From positions 2,563,366 to 2,627,365 of the forward strand of contig NZ_OU745373.1 in assembly GCF_916618745.1 (NCBI RefSeq): a stretch of 64,000 nt of DNA, given 5' to 3'. The position numbers and the translations under genes were made by a program. The first letter of the stretch is position 1; every line of letters begins with the position of its first letter. The notes beneath the pieces were generated by a model. It was given only the letters and a program-made list of their open reading frames with translations. It was not told where the DNA came from and did no database searches. Shown piece by piece: positions 53,305-63,872 of the stretch. Source of the stretch: Cardiobacterium sp. Marseille-Q4385 (GTDB taxonomy: Bacteria; Pseudomonadota; Gammaproteobacteria; Cardiobacteriales; Cardiobacteriaceae).

Positions 53305-56300
53305 ATGGCACACTCTGTCAATCTCACCGTCAAGGACGCTACTGGCCGCGTCATCGGCGAATACACCATCAAAGCCGGCGGTGCACCGCTACAAATCGAA
53401 GCGGTGAACAACGTCTACTACGAATTTGCCAAAGCCGGCGGGCGCGGCCCGGCGGCGGTCAGTGGCACACGCAGCGGCGATGACCTTATAGTGAACATTG
53501 ACAATAACAATAGCCTGATCATCAAAGATTACTTCAGCAACGGTCAGGGTGCGCTAGTCGGCATGCAGGCTGACGGTACGCCATACATCTACCCGGTGGT
53601 GGATAACACCCCGGAACACATCTTGGCGAGCGAAATTGATACCGGGACGGCAGCAGGCAGCAGCCTGCCACCGGCAGCGGTTGCCGGCATCATCGGCGGC
53701 GTAGCACTGACGGCGGGCGGCATTGCCATCGCTGCACATAACCACGATAAACACCATCACGACGACAACGTGACACCGCCTCCACAGCCTAACCCCCAAC
53801 CCAATCCGAATCCACAACCTAACCCGAATCCCCAGCCCAATCCGGATCCTCAGCCGAACCCGCAACCGATCCCAGAACCACAACCTAACCCAAACCCGCA
53901 GCCGATTCCGGATCCGCAACCCAATCCGAATCCACAACCTAACCCGAATCCGCAACCTAACCCGAATCCACAACCTAACCCGAATCCACAACCTAACCCG
54001 AATCCACAACCTAACCCGAATCCGCAACCTAACCCGAATCCACAACCTAACCCGAATCCACAACCCAATCACGCGGGCAAAATCAGCATCATCGGCGAGG
54101 CCAAAGTTGGGCAGACGCTGACCGCTGCCGTTAGCGACGACGACGGCGCGCCCGCTAACGTGCAATACCAGTGGCTGCGTGACGGCCAGCCGATCAGTGG
54201 ACAAACAGGCAGCACCTACACCCTCACCCGCACCGATGCGGGACACAAAATCACCGTGCGTGCTACCTACAAAGACAACGCCGGACACAACGAAAACCCG
54301 CTGAGCGAGGCCACCGCTACCGTCGCCGATACCCCGGCACCAAATCCGCCGCCGCAACCGAACCACGAAGGCAAAATCAGCATCAGCGGCGAGGCGAAAG
54401 TTGGACAGACGCTGACCGCTGCCGTTAGCGATGACGACGGCGTACCCAATAACGTGCAATACCAATGGCTACGTGACGGCCAGCCGATTGCCAACCAAAC
54501 AGGCAACACCTATACCCTCACCCGTGACGACGCGGGACACAAAATCACCGTGCGCGCCACCTACAAAGACAACGCCGGACATGATGAAAGCCCGCTAAGC
54601 GAGGCAACAGCGGCGGTTGCTGACACCCCCGCGCCGAACCCACAACCGAATCACACAGGCAAAATCACCCTCAGCGGCGAAGCGAAAGTCGGACAGACGC
54701 TGACCGCTGCCGTTAGCGACGACGACGGCGTCCCCGCTAACGTGCAATATCAGTGGCTGCGAGACGGTCAGCCGATCAGTGGACAAACAGGCAGCACCTA
54801 CACCCTCACCCGCACCGATGCGGGACACAAAATCACCGTACGCGCTACCTACAAAGACAACGCCGGACATGACGAAAACCCGCTGAGCGAGGCCACTGCT
54901 ACCGTTACCGATACCCCTGCACCAAATCCGCCGCCGCCGCAACCGAATCACGAAGGCAAAATCAGCATCAGCGGTGAGGCCAAAGTTGGACAAACACTGA
55001 CCGCAGCCGTTGCCGATGACGACGGCATCCCCAATAACGTGCAATACCAATGGCTACGCGACGGCCAGCCGATCAGCGGACAAACGGGCGCAACCTACCA
55101 GCTCACCCGCGACGACGCCGGACACAAAATCACCGTGCGCGCCACCTACAAAGACAACGCCGGACACGACGAAAACCCGCTGAGCGAGGCCACCGCTACC
55201 GTTACCGATACCCCTGCACCAAATCCGCCGCCGCAACCCAACCACACGGGAAAAATCAGCATCAGCGGTGAGGCGAAAATCGGACAGACGCTGACCGCTG
55301 CCGTTAGCGATGACGACGGCGTCCCCAATAACGTGCAATACCAGTGGCTACGCGACGGCCAGCCGATCAGCGGACAAACAGGCAGCAGCTACACGCTCAC
55401 CCGCGACGACGCGGGACACAAAATCACCGTGCGTGCGACCTACAAAGACAACGCCGGACACGACGAAAACCCGCTAAGCGAGGCCACTGCTACCGTTACC
55501 GATACCCCAGCACCAAATCCGCCGCCGCAGCCCAATCACACGGGCAAAATCAGCATCAGCGGTGAGGCCAAAGTGGGAGAGACTCTCGCTGCACAAATCA
55601 GCGATGACGACGGCGTCCCCGCTAACGTGCAATACCAATGGCTGCGCGACGGCCAGCCGATCAGCGGACAAACGGGCGCAACCTATCAGCTCACTCGTGG
55701 CGACGCGGGACACAAAATCAGCGTGCATGTCGAATACACCGACAACAAGGGCACGACAGAAAAACCGACCAGTGCCGCGCTGGAGGTGGAAAACAGCCCA
55801 ACCCCGCCGAACCACGAAGGCACGGTGAGCATCACGGGCGAGGGCAAAGTCGGTAGCGAACTTACCGCCAACATCAGCGATGCAGACGGTGTGCCGGATA
55901 CAGGCGTGACCTACCAATGGCAGCGTGATGGGCAACCGATCGCCCAGGCCAATGGCAAGACCTATACCCTGACCCCGGACGATGCCGGACACAAAATCAG
56001 CGTGCATGTCGAATACACCGACAACAAGGGCACGACAGAAAAACCGACCAGTGCAGAACTGGATATCGGCAAAGACACCCCGCCCCCACCGGTGAACCAG
56101 CAAGGCGTGATCACCATCGACGGCAACGCCAAAGCAGGCGAAACCCTGACGGCCAAAATCAGTGACGCCGACGGCGTGCCGGATACGGGCGTCACCTACC
56201 AATGGCAGCGTGACGGACAACCGATCGCCCAGGCGAACGGCAAAACCTACGCCCTGACCCAAGAAGACATAGGTCACAAAATCAGCGTACAGGCGACCTA

Positions 56301-59300
56301 CAAAGACAACGCCGGACACGACGAAAACATCAGCAGCATGCCGACGGCGGAAATAGCGGGAGCGGACAGCACCAACCACGCGCCGACCGACATCACCCTG
56401 AGCCAGAACCAGGTGATAGAAGGCAAAGACGGTGCAGAAATCGGCAAGCTGACGACAACAGACGAAGACACGACGGACACCCACACCTACCGTGTGAGTG
56501 ATAGCCGCTTTGAAGTTAGCGCTGACGGCACCCTCAAACTCAAAGCGGGCGAACACCTGGACTTTGCCAAAGAACCGAGCGTAACCCTGAGCGTGACGAC
56601 AGATGACGGGCACGGCGGTACCTACAGCAAAGCATTCACCCTGCAAGTCCAGGATGATCCTAGCTATCCCGCCCAGCCGCAAAATCACGCCCCGACCGAC
56701 ATTACCCTGAGCCAGAATCAGGTGATCGAAGGCAAAGACGGTGCAGAAATCGGCAAGCTGACGACGATAGACGAAGATGCCAACGATGTTCACACCTATA
56801 CCGTGACCGACGAGCGCTTTGAAGTGACCGCTGACGGCACCCTGAAACTGAAAGCGGGGCAGCATCTCGACTTTGCCCAGGAGCCAAGCGTCAACCTGAG
56901 CGTGACGACAGATGACGGGCACGGCGGCACCTACAGCAAAGCATTCACCCTGCAAGTACAAGATGATCCCAACTATCCCGCCCAGCCGCAAAATCACGCG
57001 CCGACCGACATTACCCTGAGCCAGAACCAGGTGATGGAAGGCAAAGACGGTGCAGAAATCGGCAAGCTGACGACGACGGACGAAGACGCCAACGATGTTC
57101 ACACCTATACCGTGAACGACGATCGCTTTGAAGTGACAGCCGACGGCACCCTGAAACTGAAAGCGGGGCAGCATCTCGACTTTGCCCAGGAGCCAAGCGT
57201 CAACCTGAGCGTGACCACGAACGACGGGTACGGAGGTACCTACAGCAAAGCATTCACCCTGCAAGTCCAGGATGATCCTAACTATCCCGCCCAGCCGCAA
57301 AATCACGCCCCGACCGACATTACCCTGAGCCAGAATCAGGTGATCGAAGGCAAAGACGGTGCAGAAATCGGCAAGCTGACGACGACAGACGAAGATGCCA
57401 ACGATGTTCACACCTATACCGTGACCGACGAGCGCTTTGAAGTGACCGCTGACGGCACCCTGAAACTGAAAGCGGGCGAACACCTGGACTTTGCCAAAGA
57501 GCCGAGCGTAACCCTGAGCGTGACGACGGATGACGGGCACGGCGGCACGTTCAGTAAAACCTTCACCGTCTCCGTGCAAGATGACCCCAACTATCCCGCC
57601 CAGCCGCAAAATCACGCCCCGACCGACATCACCCTGAGCCAGAATCAGGTGATGGAAGGCAAAGACGGTGCAGAAATCGGCAAGCTGACGACGACAGACG
57701 AAGACGTCAACGATGTCCACACCTATACCGTGAACGACGAGCGCTTTGAAGTGACCGCTGACGGCACTCTGAAACTGAAAGCGGGGCAGCATCTCGACTT
57801 TGCCCAAGAACCAAACGTCAACCTGAGCGTGACCACGGACGATGGTCACGGCGGCACGTTCAGTAAAACCTTCACCGTCTCCGTGCAAGATGATCCCAAC
57901 TATCCCGCCCAGCCGCAGGGGACACCCGTTCTTGGCTTGCAGGGGGTGAGTGTTGTCAAAGAAGGCGAGGCGGCACAATACAAGTTGCTACTCAATCACC
58001 CTGCCGAGCAGGATGTGACAGTTGAGGTAGAAGTAACAAGCAGCGGTACAACACATGGTGTAAAAAATGAAGTCCGCACCCTGACCATTCCCAAAGGCGA
58101 AAGCAGCCTGACTTTTGCCGTTGATACCGCGCATAACGGCGTGGAAGACAATGGCAGCCATTTCAAACTCCGTATCAAACATGCCGAAGGTGCCACTCTG
58201 AACACAGCCGCACCGTCAGACATGACGCATGGCAGCGGTGGGGAAAACACGTTTGGGACAACCAACACCTTCAGCGCCGCCGGACTGAGGGGCGAATACA
58301 GGCTTTTCAGTGCCGGTCCAAAGCTGGTGCTGTATCTGCATGGTGAAGCCATCAATGACTATGGCCAGAATGCTTCTATCTTTTCCGAATACGTTGCAGA
58401 TCGCGGTGATGCCACGGTGCTGATGGTAAAAACGCCGGACAGCGCAAGCGGCTCGTGGAGCGTGAATGGTGCACAAAATGCCCGTTATCTGCGGGCCTTG
58501 CTTGAAGAGATATACAGCAAATACGACCTTGATAAAGGTGACGTCTTGCTGATGGGCAACGGCGGCGGTGCCGATTTCATTACCCGTTACCTGTTACCCG
58601 AACACAATGACCTGTTCAGCGGCGGCACCGCGCTGATGATAGGCGGTGGTGCGGCAGACTCCACGCTACATTTCGGCAAGCCCCCGACAGATGGCCTGAA
58701 ACAGCACTTGCAGCTCAAATGGATAGCGGGTAGTTCCGATGGTGATACCGTCGCCGCTGCCCAGCATGCGCAGGAACAATACGCGCAGGCGGGCTTCCAT
58801 ACCCAGCAGGAAACCATACCGAATGGGGACAAGATGAGCGCCGTCGGCCATATCTACGATGCCTTCTACGATGAAATCGATAACAAAAACACGGGTTCAA
58901 TGGAAATGACGACCAGGGTCAGCGACATTGATGCCACCAACCATGCCCCGACCAACATCACGCTATACCAAACGACCATTGCCGAAGGCAAGGATGGTGT
59001 GGAAATTGGTTGGCTGGACACCGTTGATCCTGATTGGCAGGACAAACACAGTTATACCGTCAGTGATGAACGCTTTGAAGTAACCCGAGAGGGGCGGCTG
59101 AAGCTGAAAGCCGGGCAGCATATTGATTACGCCGATGAACAGACCGTTACCCTGACTATCACGACAACCGATACAGGCGGTTTGAGCTTCACCAAAGCCT
59201 TCACCCTGCAAGTCAAAGATAATCCGCTTTACCCCTCAACGGAAAATCATGTCCCGACAGACATTCAGCTGGATCAGGGACTGCCTCTGATCAATGGTGA

Positions 59301-62300
59301 GCAGCAGTACTACATTAAAGAGGGTAAAGACGGCATGTCCATCGGTACGGTGAAGACTGTTGATCCTGATCCTCAAGACAGCCACCGTTATGCATTGAGC
59401 GATGAACGTTTCGAAATCACGGCTGACGGCATCCTCAAACTCAAAGACGGTGTGCATATTGACTATGCGGCGGAAACAAAAGTCACGCTGACCATCACTG
59501 CGACTGATCAAGGCGGCCTTAGCGTTGAAAAAACCTTTACCCTGCGCGTGGATGATGATCCGAACTATCCCAATCGTGAAGGCAGCGTCACCATCAGCGG
59601 CGATGCCAAAGTGGGCAGTACCCTTACCGCGAACGTGAGCGATCCCGATACCGTGTCCGACAGCAGCATCCGCTACCAGTGGCTGATTGACGGCGTGGCT
59701 GTGCAGGGGGCGACACAAAAAACCTACACCCTGCGCCCTGAAGACGCAGGCAAAAAAGTCAGCGTCCATGTCGAATACCGCGATAACGGTCTGCATGATG
59801 AAGCCCACGACTGCGACAGCCTTGATGTCGCAGCACAGTCCGCCAATCAGCCGGGTTCCGTTACCATCAGCGGTGAGGCGAAAGTGGGTAGTGAACTGAC
59901 TGCCACTGTGACCGATGCCGATAAATTCGACACCGCTAACGTGCAATACCAATGGCTGCGCGATGGCCAGCCCATCGACAAGGCTAACGGCAGCACCTAT
60001 ACGCTCAGTAAAGACGACGCCGGGCACAAAATCAGCGTGCAGGCGACGTACAAAGACAACGCCGGACACGATGAAAACCCGACGAGCGAGGTGACCGACA
60101 TCCCTGCACCGCCGCCGAATCAACCGGGCACCGTCACCATCACAGGTGACGCGAAAGTGGGCAGCGAACTCACGGCGACCGTCAGTGACAGCGATGGCGT
60201 ACCGGATAGCGGCGTGACCTACCAATGGCTGCGCGACGGCCAGCCTATCGACAAGGCCAACGGCAGCACCTATACGCTCACCAAAGATGACGCCGGGCAC
60301 AAAATCACCGTGCAGGCCACCTACAAAGACAACGCCGGGCACGACGAAAACCCGACGAGCGAGGTGACTGACATCCCCGCGCCGCCGCCGAATCAACCGG
60401 GCAGCATCGCCATCAGCGGCGACGCGAAAGTGGGCAGCACCCTCACCGCTACTGTCAGCGACGGCGACGATTTCGCTGCTGACAAAGTCCAATACCAATG
60501 GCTGCGCGACGGCCAGCCTATCGACAAGGCCAACGGCAGCACCTATACGCTCAGTAAAGACGACGCCGGGCACAAAATTACCGTGCAGGCGACCTATAAA
60601 GACAACGCCGGACATGATGAAAGCCCTATCAGTGAAGCAGCGGATATCCCCGCCCTGTCTGCCAACCATCAGGGCAGCGTTACCATCACAGGCGAAGCAC
60701 TGGTCGACAAAATCCTAACCGCGACCATTGACGACAAAGACGGCGTTGACACCGCCCAGGCGCATTACCAATGGCTGGTAGACGGCAAAGCCGTAGACGG
60801 TGCGACGAATGCCACCTACAAAGTCCGCCCCGAAGATGCTGGTAAAAGCATCAGTGTGCACGTCGAATACACCGACAACGCCGCGCACGACGAAAAACTC
60901 GATAGCGGCGCGGCCGATGCCACTGTGGATCACCACAGCGGCTACAAACTTGTCTGGAAGGATGAATTTGACGGTACCACGCTTAACCGCGATAACTGGG
61001 GTTACCAGACCGGCGGCTGGAACAGCTCGAAAGTGCAGAACTACTACAGCGACAGCGACAAAAACGTCTCCGTCAGCGATGGCAGCCTCAAAATCACCGC
61101 GCACCACGAAAGCACCCCCATCAAGACTGGCTCGGGCGAGAACGAGAAAAGCTACGACTTCTCCTCGGGCTTCGTGCAAACCCAGGGCAAGCAAGCGTGG
61201 ACTTACGGCTACTTTGAAGCACGGCTGAAAATGCCGAATGCCGAAAACGGCAGCCTGTGGCCGGCATTCTGGATGAGTCCGGACAAAGCCAAATACGGTG
61301 GCTGGCCGCGCAGTGGCGAAATAGACGTCCTTGAAACCCGCAGCTACATCAACAACGAAGACCGCGATCACGACGGGCAAATCAAAGTCGCCGCCGATGC
61401 TCACTGGGGCACCGGCTACGGCAAAGGCAACCACCGCCACAAACAGGGCATCACCTACGTGGATGGCAGCGACGAATGGCACACCTACGCCGTCAAATGG
61501 CAGGAAGGCAAACTCGAATACTACGTGGATGGCCGTCACTACCACACCATTGACAACTTCGCTGCGCCGAACGCCACTGATCACCCAGGCCCCTTCAACA
61601 TCCCGTTCTACCTGCGCCTCAACGTTGCGGTCGGCGGCGACTACATGACCGGGAAATACCAAGATGCGCACAACAGCATCGATAAATTCCCGGCAACAAT
61701 GGAAGTTGACTACGTCCGTGTTTACCAGCAGGACGGAACCCCGCCCACCCCGCCGCAGACCAACCACGCGCCAACGGGCAGCGTGACCATCAGCGGCAAA
61801 GCCCAGGTTGGCGAAACCCTGAGTGCTGCCAACACCCTTGCTGATGAAGATGGCCTCGGCAGCATTACCTACCACTGGTTAGCCGATGGTCGCGAAATAG
61901 GGCAGGGCGCGAGCTACACCCTGACCGAAGCCGAAAAAGGCAAAACCATCAGCGTGCGCGCCGAATACACCGACGGCAAAGGCACTCCGGAAGCCGTCGA
62001 AAGCGAAGGTACTGCCGCTATTGGCGAACCCGTCACCCCGCCAACAGCTACCCTTAGCGGTGCAGAAAACGTCAACGAAGGCGAAGCGGCGGAATACACC
62101 TTGACCCTGGATAAGGCCAGCGACCAACCCGTCACCCTCACACTCAAGCTCACCCACGGCGAAACGACGGATGGCGACCTCGGCAGCATCAGCAAAACCC
62201 TGACCATCCCGGCGGGTGAGACCAGCGCGAAAGTGAGCCTGCAAACCACCGCCGACGGCATCCCGGAAAACACCGAGCACTACACCCTGAGCATCAGCGG

Positions 62301-63804
62301 GGCGGAAGGCGCGGCGGTCGGCGCGGACAAAGCCGTTACCACTGCCATTGCGGATAACGACGAAAAAGCCGCCTACCATACCGGCAGCGTTGCCGACACT
62401 ACCTTCGCTGGCGACCGCTCTGCAAATAACCACTACTTCGTTAACAGCCTGGACAGTACCCAACGGGCAACCTATGGGCACTATAGCGGCCACAAAGCCG
62501 GTGAGGGACTGCGCATTACCTACACTTTCTCCGAAGACGGTGTGGAAAACGGCAAAGTCGTGAATGGTCATCGCCCATTCAGCGCGCAACAAAAAGTGGA
62601 CATCCGTACCGTGCTGGATCACCTCGAAGAACACGTCAACGTGAAATTCACGGAGGGCAGCAATGCCACCCTGAACTTCTACCTGCATAATCTTGGCAAC
62701 GGCACATCCGGCTATGGCGTCTACGGCGGCAACGTCCACCTCAACACACACTACTACACCGCAGACGATGCCTTTGCCCCAAAACCGCCATACATCTTTG
62801 ATGCCGCAACCCGCAACCTGACCCTCAAGCATGGTTGGGGCACCGTGTTGCACGAAATCGGGCACAGCCTCGGCATGGACCATCCCTTCGGCCACGATGA
62901 CAGCAGCCTGGACATCAACAAAGCCGAAGACCGCAACGACCTCACCGTGATGTCTTACACCACCGGACAATATCTCTACAACGTTGACCTCGGCGGAGGC
63001 TACACCTCACGGGAAATTGCACTCTCGCCGATCAAACTCGGCATCTACGACCTGGCCGCGTTGCACCATGCCTACGGCGTCAACCCCAACTACCACAGCG
63101 GTGATGATACCTACGGCTTCAAACCATTTAACAAAGATGCCGTCGGTAACGACATCTACATCCACGACGGCGGCGGGCAGGACACCTTTGACGCCAGCGA
63201 ACAAACGCTAGACCTCAACATTGACCTCACCCCCGGCAGCTGGATCTACGCTGGCAGCAAAGCCGAACACCTGGCGCTGGATGACAGCGGCAACCCGACC
63301 ACCGGACAAGCCTTCATCGGCTACGGCACACAAATAGAGAGCGCGAAAGGCGGCACGGGCAACGACACCATCAAGGGCAACAGCGCGGCCAACTACCTCT
63401 TCGGCTTCGACGGCAACGACAACATTGACGGCGGCGCGGGCAACGACCAAATCGAAGGCGGACGTGGCAACGACACCCTGAAAGGCGGCGCAGGCGGAGA
63501 CACCTTTATCTTCCGCAGCCCGTTTGACGGCACGATTGACACCCTGCTCGACTTCAATGCCGCCGAAGGCGACCGCATCCAGCTTGATCACAATATCTTC
63601 ACCGGCCTGCAAAAAGGCAGCCTGAGTGCAGAACAATTTGTGAAAGGGACGGAAGCGAAAGACGCCGACGACCGCATCATCTACAACCAGGCGACGGGCG
63701 AACTTGCCTACGACGCAGACGGCAACGGCAGCGGCGCAGCGGTAACCATTGCCCGCCTCGGCATCAACACCGAACTGGAACAAAACCACATCCAGATCAT
63801 CTGA
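53305..63804 (+). CDS. Giant secreted protein with pseudo-hydrolase, GH16 glucanase and M10 serralysin domains
   Basis: The 3499-residue protein has, in order: a BapA-prefix-like domain (1-145) with a His/Asp patch; a Pro/Asn/Gln linker (157-254); eight or so Ig-like repeats (256-1022); five cadherin-like repeats (1023-1537); a Calx-beta module (to 1636); an alpha/beta-hydrolase-like domain (about 1637-1866) whose G-x-S-x-G site reads G1751-N-G-G-G1755; two cadherin-like repeats (to 2090); five Ig-like repeats (to 2544); a GH16 domain (about 2546-2811) with catalytic Glu2672-Ile-Asp2674-Val-Leu-Glu2677; Ig-like and Calx-beta modules (to 3019); a serralysin domain with zinc motif His3183-Glu3184...His3187...His3193; and RTX repeats with the C-terminal secretion region. 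Type I secretion is inferred. It would combine glucan and protein hydrolysis. AAAAGGAACGC precedes the ATG. Confidence 0.93.
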   Translation: MAHSVNLTVKDATGRVIGEYTIKAGGAPLQIEAVNNVYYEFAKAGGRGPAAVSGTRSGDDLIVNIDNNNSLIIKDYFSNGQGALVGMQADGTPYIYPVVDNTPEHILASEIDTGTAAGSSLPPAAVAGIIGGVALTAGGIAIAAHNHDKHHHDDNVTPPPQPNPQPNPNPQPNPNPQPNPDPQPNPQPIPEPQPNPNPQPIPDPQPNPNPQPNPNPQPNPNPQPNPNPQPNPNPQPNPNPQPNPNPQPNPNPQPNHAGKISIIGEAKVGQTLTAAVSDDDGAPANVQYQWLRDGQPISGQTGSTYTLTRTDAGHKITVRATYKDNAGHNENPLSEATATVADTPAPNPPPQPNHEGKISISGEAKVGQTLTAAVSDDDGVPNNVQYQWLRDGQPIANQTGNTYTLTRDDAGHKITVRATYKDNAGHDESPLSEATAAVADTPAPNPQPNHTGKITLSGEAKVGQTLTAAVSDDDGVPANVQYQWLRDGQPISGQTGSTYTLTRTDAGHKITVRATYKDNAGHDENPLSEATATVTDTPAPNPPPPQPNHEGKISISGEAKVGQTLTAAVADDDGIPNNVQYQWLRDGQPISGQTGATYQLTRDDAGHKITVRATYKDNAGHDENPLSEATATVTDTPAPNPPPQPNHTGKISISGEAKIGQTLTAAVSDDDGVPNNVQYQWLRDGQPISGQTGSSYTLTRDDAGHKITVRATYKDNAGHDENPLSEATATVTDTPAPNPPPQPNHTGKISISGEAKVGETLAAQISDDDGVPANVQYQWLRDGQPISGQTGATYQLTRGDAGHKISVHVEYTDNKGTTEKPTSAALEVENSPTPPNHEGTVSITGEGKVGSELTANISDADGVPDTGVTYQWQRDGQPIAQANGKTYTLTPDDAGHKISVHVEYTDNKGTTEKPTSAELDIGKDTPPPPVNQQGVITIDGNAKAGETLTAKISDADGVPDTGVTYQWQRDGQPIAQANGKTYALTQEDIGHKISVQATYKDNAGHDENISSMPTAEIAGADSTNHAPTDITLSQNQVIEGKDGAEIGKLTTTDEDTTDTHTYRVSDSRFEVSADGTLKLKAGEHLDFAKEPSVTLSVTTDDGHGGTYSKAFTLQVQDDPSYPAQPQNHAPTDITLSQNQVIEGKDGAEIGKLTTIDEDANDVHTYTVTDERFEVTADGTLKLKAGQHLDFAQEPSVNLSVTTDDGHGGTYSKAFTLQVQDDPNYPAQPQNHAPTDITLSQNQVMEGKDGAEIGKLTTTDEDANDVHTYTVNDDRFEVTADGTLKLKAGQHLDFAQEPSVNLSVTTNDGYGGTYSKAFTLQVQDDPNYPAQPQNHAPTDITLSQNQVIEGKDGAEIGKLTTTDEDANDVHTYTVTDERFEVTADGTLKLKAGEHLDFAKEPSVTLSVTTDDGHGGTFSKTFTVSVQDDPNYPAQPQNHAPTDITLSQNQVMEGKDGAEIGKLTTTDEDVNDVHTYTVNDERFEVTADGTLKLKAGQHLDFAQEPNVNLSVTTDDGHGGTFSKTFTVSVQDDPNYPAQPQGTPVLGLQGVSVVKEGEAAQYKLLLNHPAEQDVTVEVEVTSSGTTHGVKNEVRTLTIPKGESSLTFAVDTAHNGVEDNGSHFKLRIKHAEGATLNTAAPSDMTHGSGGENTFGTTNTFSAAGLRGEYRLFSAGPKLVLYLHGEAINDYGQNASIFSEYVADRGDATVLMVKTPDSASGSWSVNGAQNARYLRALLEEIYSKYDLDKGDVLLMGNGGGADFITRYLLPEHNDLFSGGTALMIGGGAADSTLHFGKPPTDGLKQHLQLKWIAGSSDGDTVAAAQHAQEQYAQAGFHTQQETIPNGDKMSAVGHIYDAFYDEIDNKNTGSMEMTTRVSDIDATNHAPTNITLYQTTIAEGKDGVEIGWLDTVDPDWQDKHSYTVSDERFEVTREGRLKLKAGQHIDYADEQTVTLTITTTDTGGLSFTKAFTLQVKDNPLYPSTENHVPTDIQLDQGLPLINGEQQYYIKEGKDGMSIGTVKTVDPDPQDSHRYALSDERFEITADGILKLKDGVHIDYAAETKVTLTITATDQGGLSVEKTFTLRVDDDPNYPNREGSVTISGDAKVGSTLTANVSDPDTVSDSSIRYQWLIDGVAVQGATQKTYTLRPEDAGKKVSVHVEYRDNGLHDEAHDCDSLDVAAQSANQPGSVTISGEAKVGSELTATVTDADKFDTANVQYQWLRDGQPIDKANGSTYTLSKDDAGHKISVQATYKDNAGHDENPTSEVTDIPAPPPNQPGTVTITGDAKVGSELTATVSDSDGVPDSGVTYQWLRDGQPIDKANGSTYTLTKDDAGHKITVQATYKDNAGHDENPTSEVTDIPAPPPNQPGSIAISGDAKVGSTLTATVSDGDDFAADKVQYQWLRDGQPIDKANGSTYTLSKDDAGHKITVQATYKDNAGHDESPISEAADIPALSANHQGSVTITGEALVDKILTATIDDKDGVDTAQAHYQWLVDGKAVDGATNATYKVRPEDAGKSISVHVEYTDNAAHDEKLDSGAADATVDHHSGYKLVWKDEFDGTTLNRDNWGYQTGGWNSSKVQNYYSDSDKNVSVSDGSLKITAHHESTPIKTGSGENEKSYDFSSGFVQTQGKQAWTYGYFEARLKMPNAENGSLWPAFWMSPDKAKYGGWPRSGEIDVLETRSYINNEDRDHDGQIKVAADAHWGTGYGKGNHRHKQGITYVDGSDEWHTYAVKWQEGKLEYYVDGRHYHTIDNFAAPNATDHPGPFNIPFYLRLNVAVGGDYMTGKYQDAHNSIDKFPATMEVDYVRVYQQDGTPPTPPQTNHAPTGSVTISGKAQVGETLSAANTLADEDGLGSITYHWLADGREIGQGASYTLTEAEKGKTISVRAEYTDGKGTPEAVESEGTAAIGEPVTPPTATLSGAENVNEGEAAEYTLTLDKASDQPVTLTLKLTHGETTDGDLGSISKTLTIPAGETSAKVSLQTTADGIPENTEHYTLSISGAEGAAVGADKAVTTAIADNDEKAAYHTGSVADTTFAGDRSANNHYFVNSLDSTQRATYGHYSGHKAGEGLRITYTFSEDGVENGKVVNGHRPFSAQQKVDIRTVLDHLEEHVNVKFTEGSNATLNFYLHNLGNGTSGYGVYGGNVHLNTHYYTADDAFAPKPPYIFDAATRNLTLKHGWGTVLHEIGHSLGMDHPFGHDDSSLDINKAEDRNDLTVMSYTTGQYLYNVDLGGGYTSREIALSPIKLGIYDLAALHHAYGVNPNYHSGDDTYGFKPFNKDAVGNDIYIHDGGGQDTFDASEQTLDLNIDLTPGSWIYAGSKAEHLALDDSGNPTTGQAFIGYGTQIESAKGGTGNDTIKGNSAANYLFGFDGNDNIDGGAGNDQIEGGRGNDTLKGGAGGDTFIFRSPFDGTIDTLLDFNAAEGDRIQLDHNIFTGLQKGSLSAEQFVKGTEAKDADDRIIYNQATGELAYDADGNGSGAAVTIARLGINTELEQNHIQII
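53780..54066 (+). repeat. 18-bp Pro-Asn-Pro-Gln linker repeats
   Basis: About 15 in-frame copies of an 18-bp unit encode PNPNPQ (for example AATCCACAACCTAACCCG). The right part (about 53920-54066) is the most regular. Its length may change by slippage without breaking the frame. Confidence 0.92.
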
Positions 63805-63815
63805 AGCCATGACGG

Positions 63816-63866
63816 CTCGCCGTCTAACGGCGAGAAAAAATCCGACGCGCCAGCGTCGGATTTTTT
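63816..63866 (+). terminator. Double-hairpin intrinsic terminator of the GH16-serralysin gene
   Basis: CTCGCCGT-CTA-ACGGCGAG followed by A6, then TCCGACGC-GCCA-GCGTCGGA (63841-63860) followed by T6. It is the same pair as at 3581-3631 with changes only in the loops. Confidence 0.92.
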
Positions 63867-63872
63867 ATGCCC

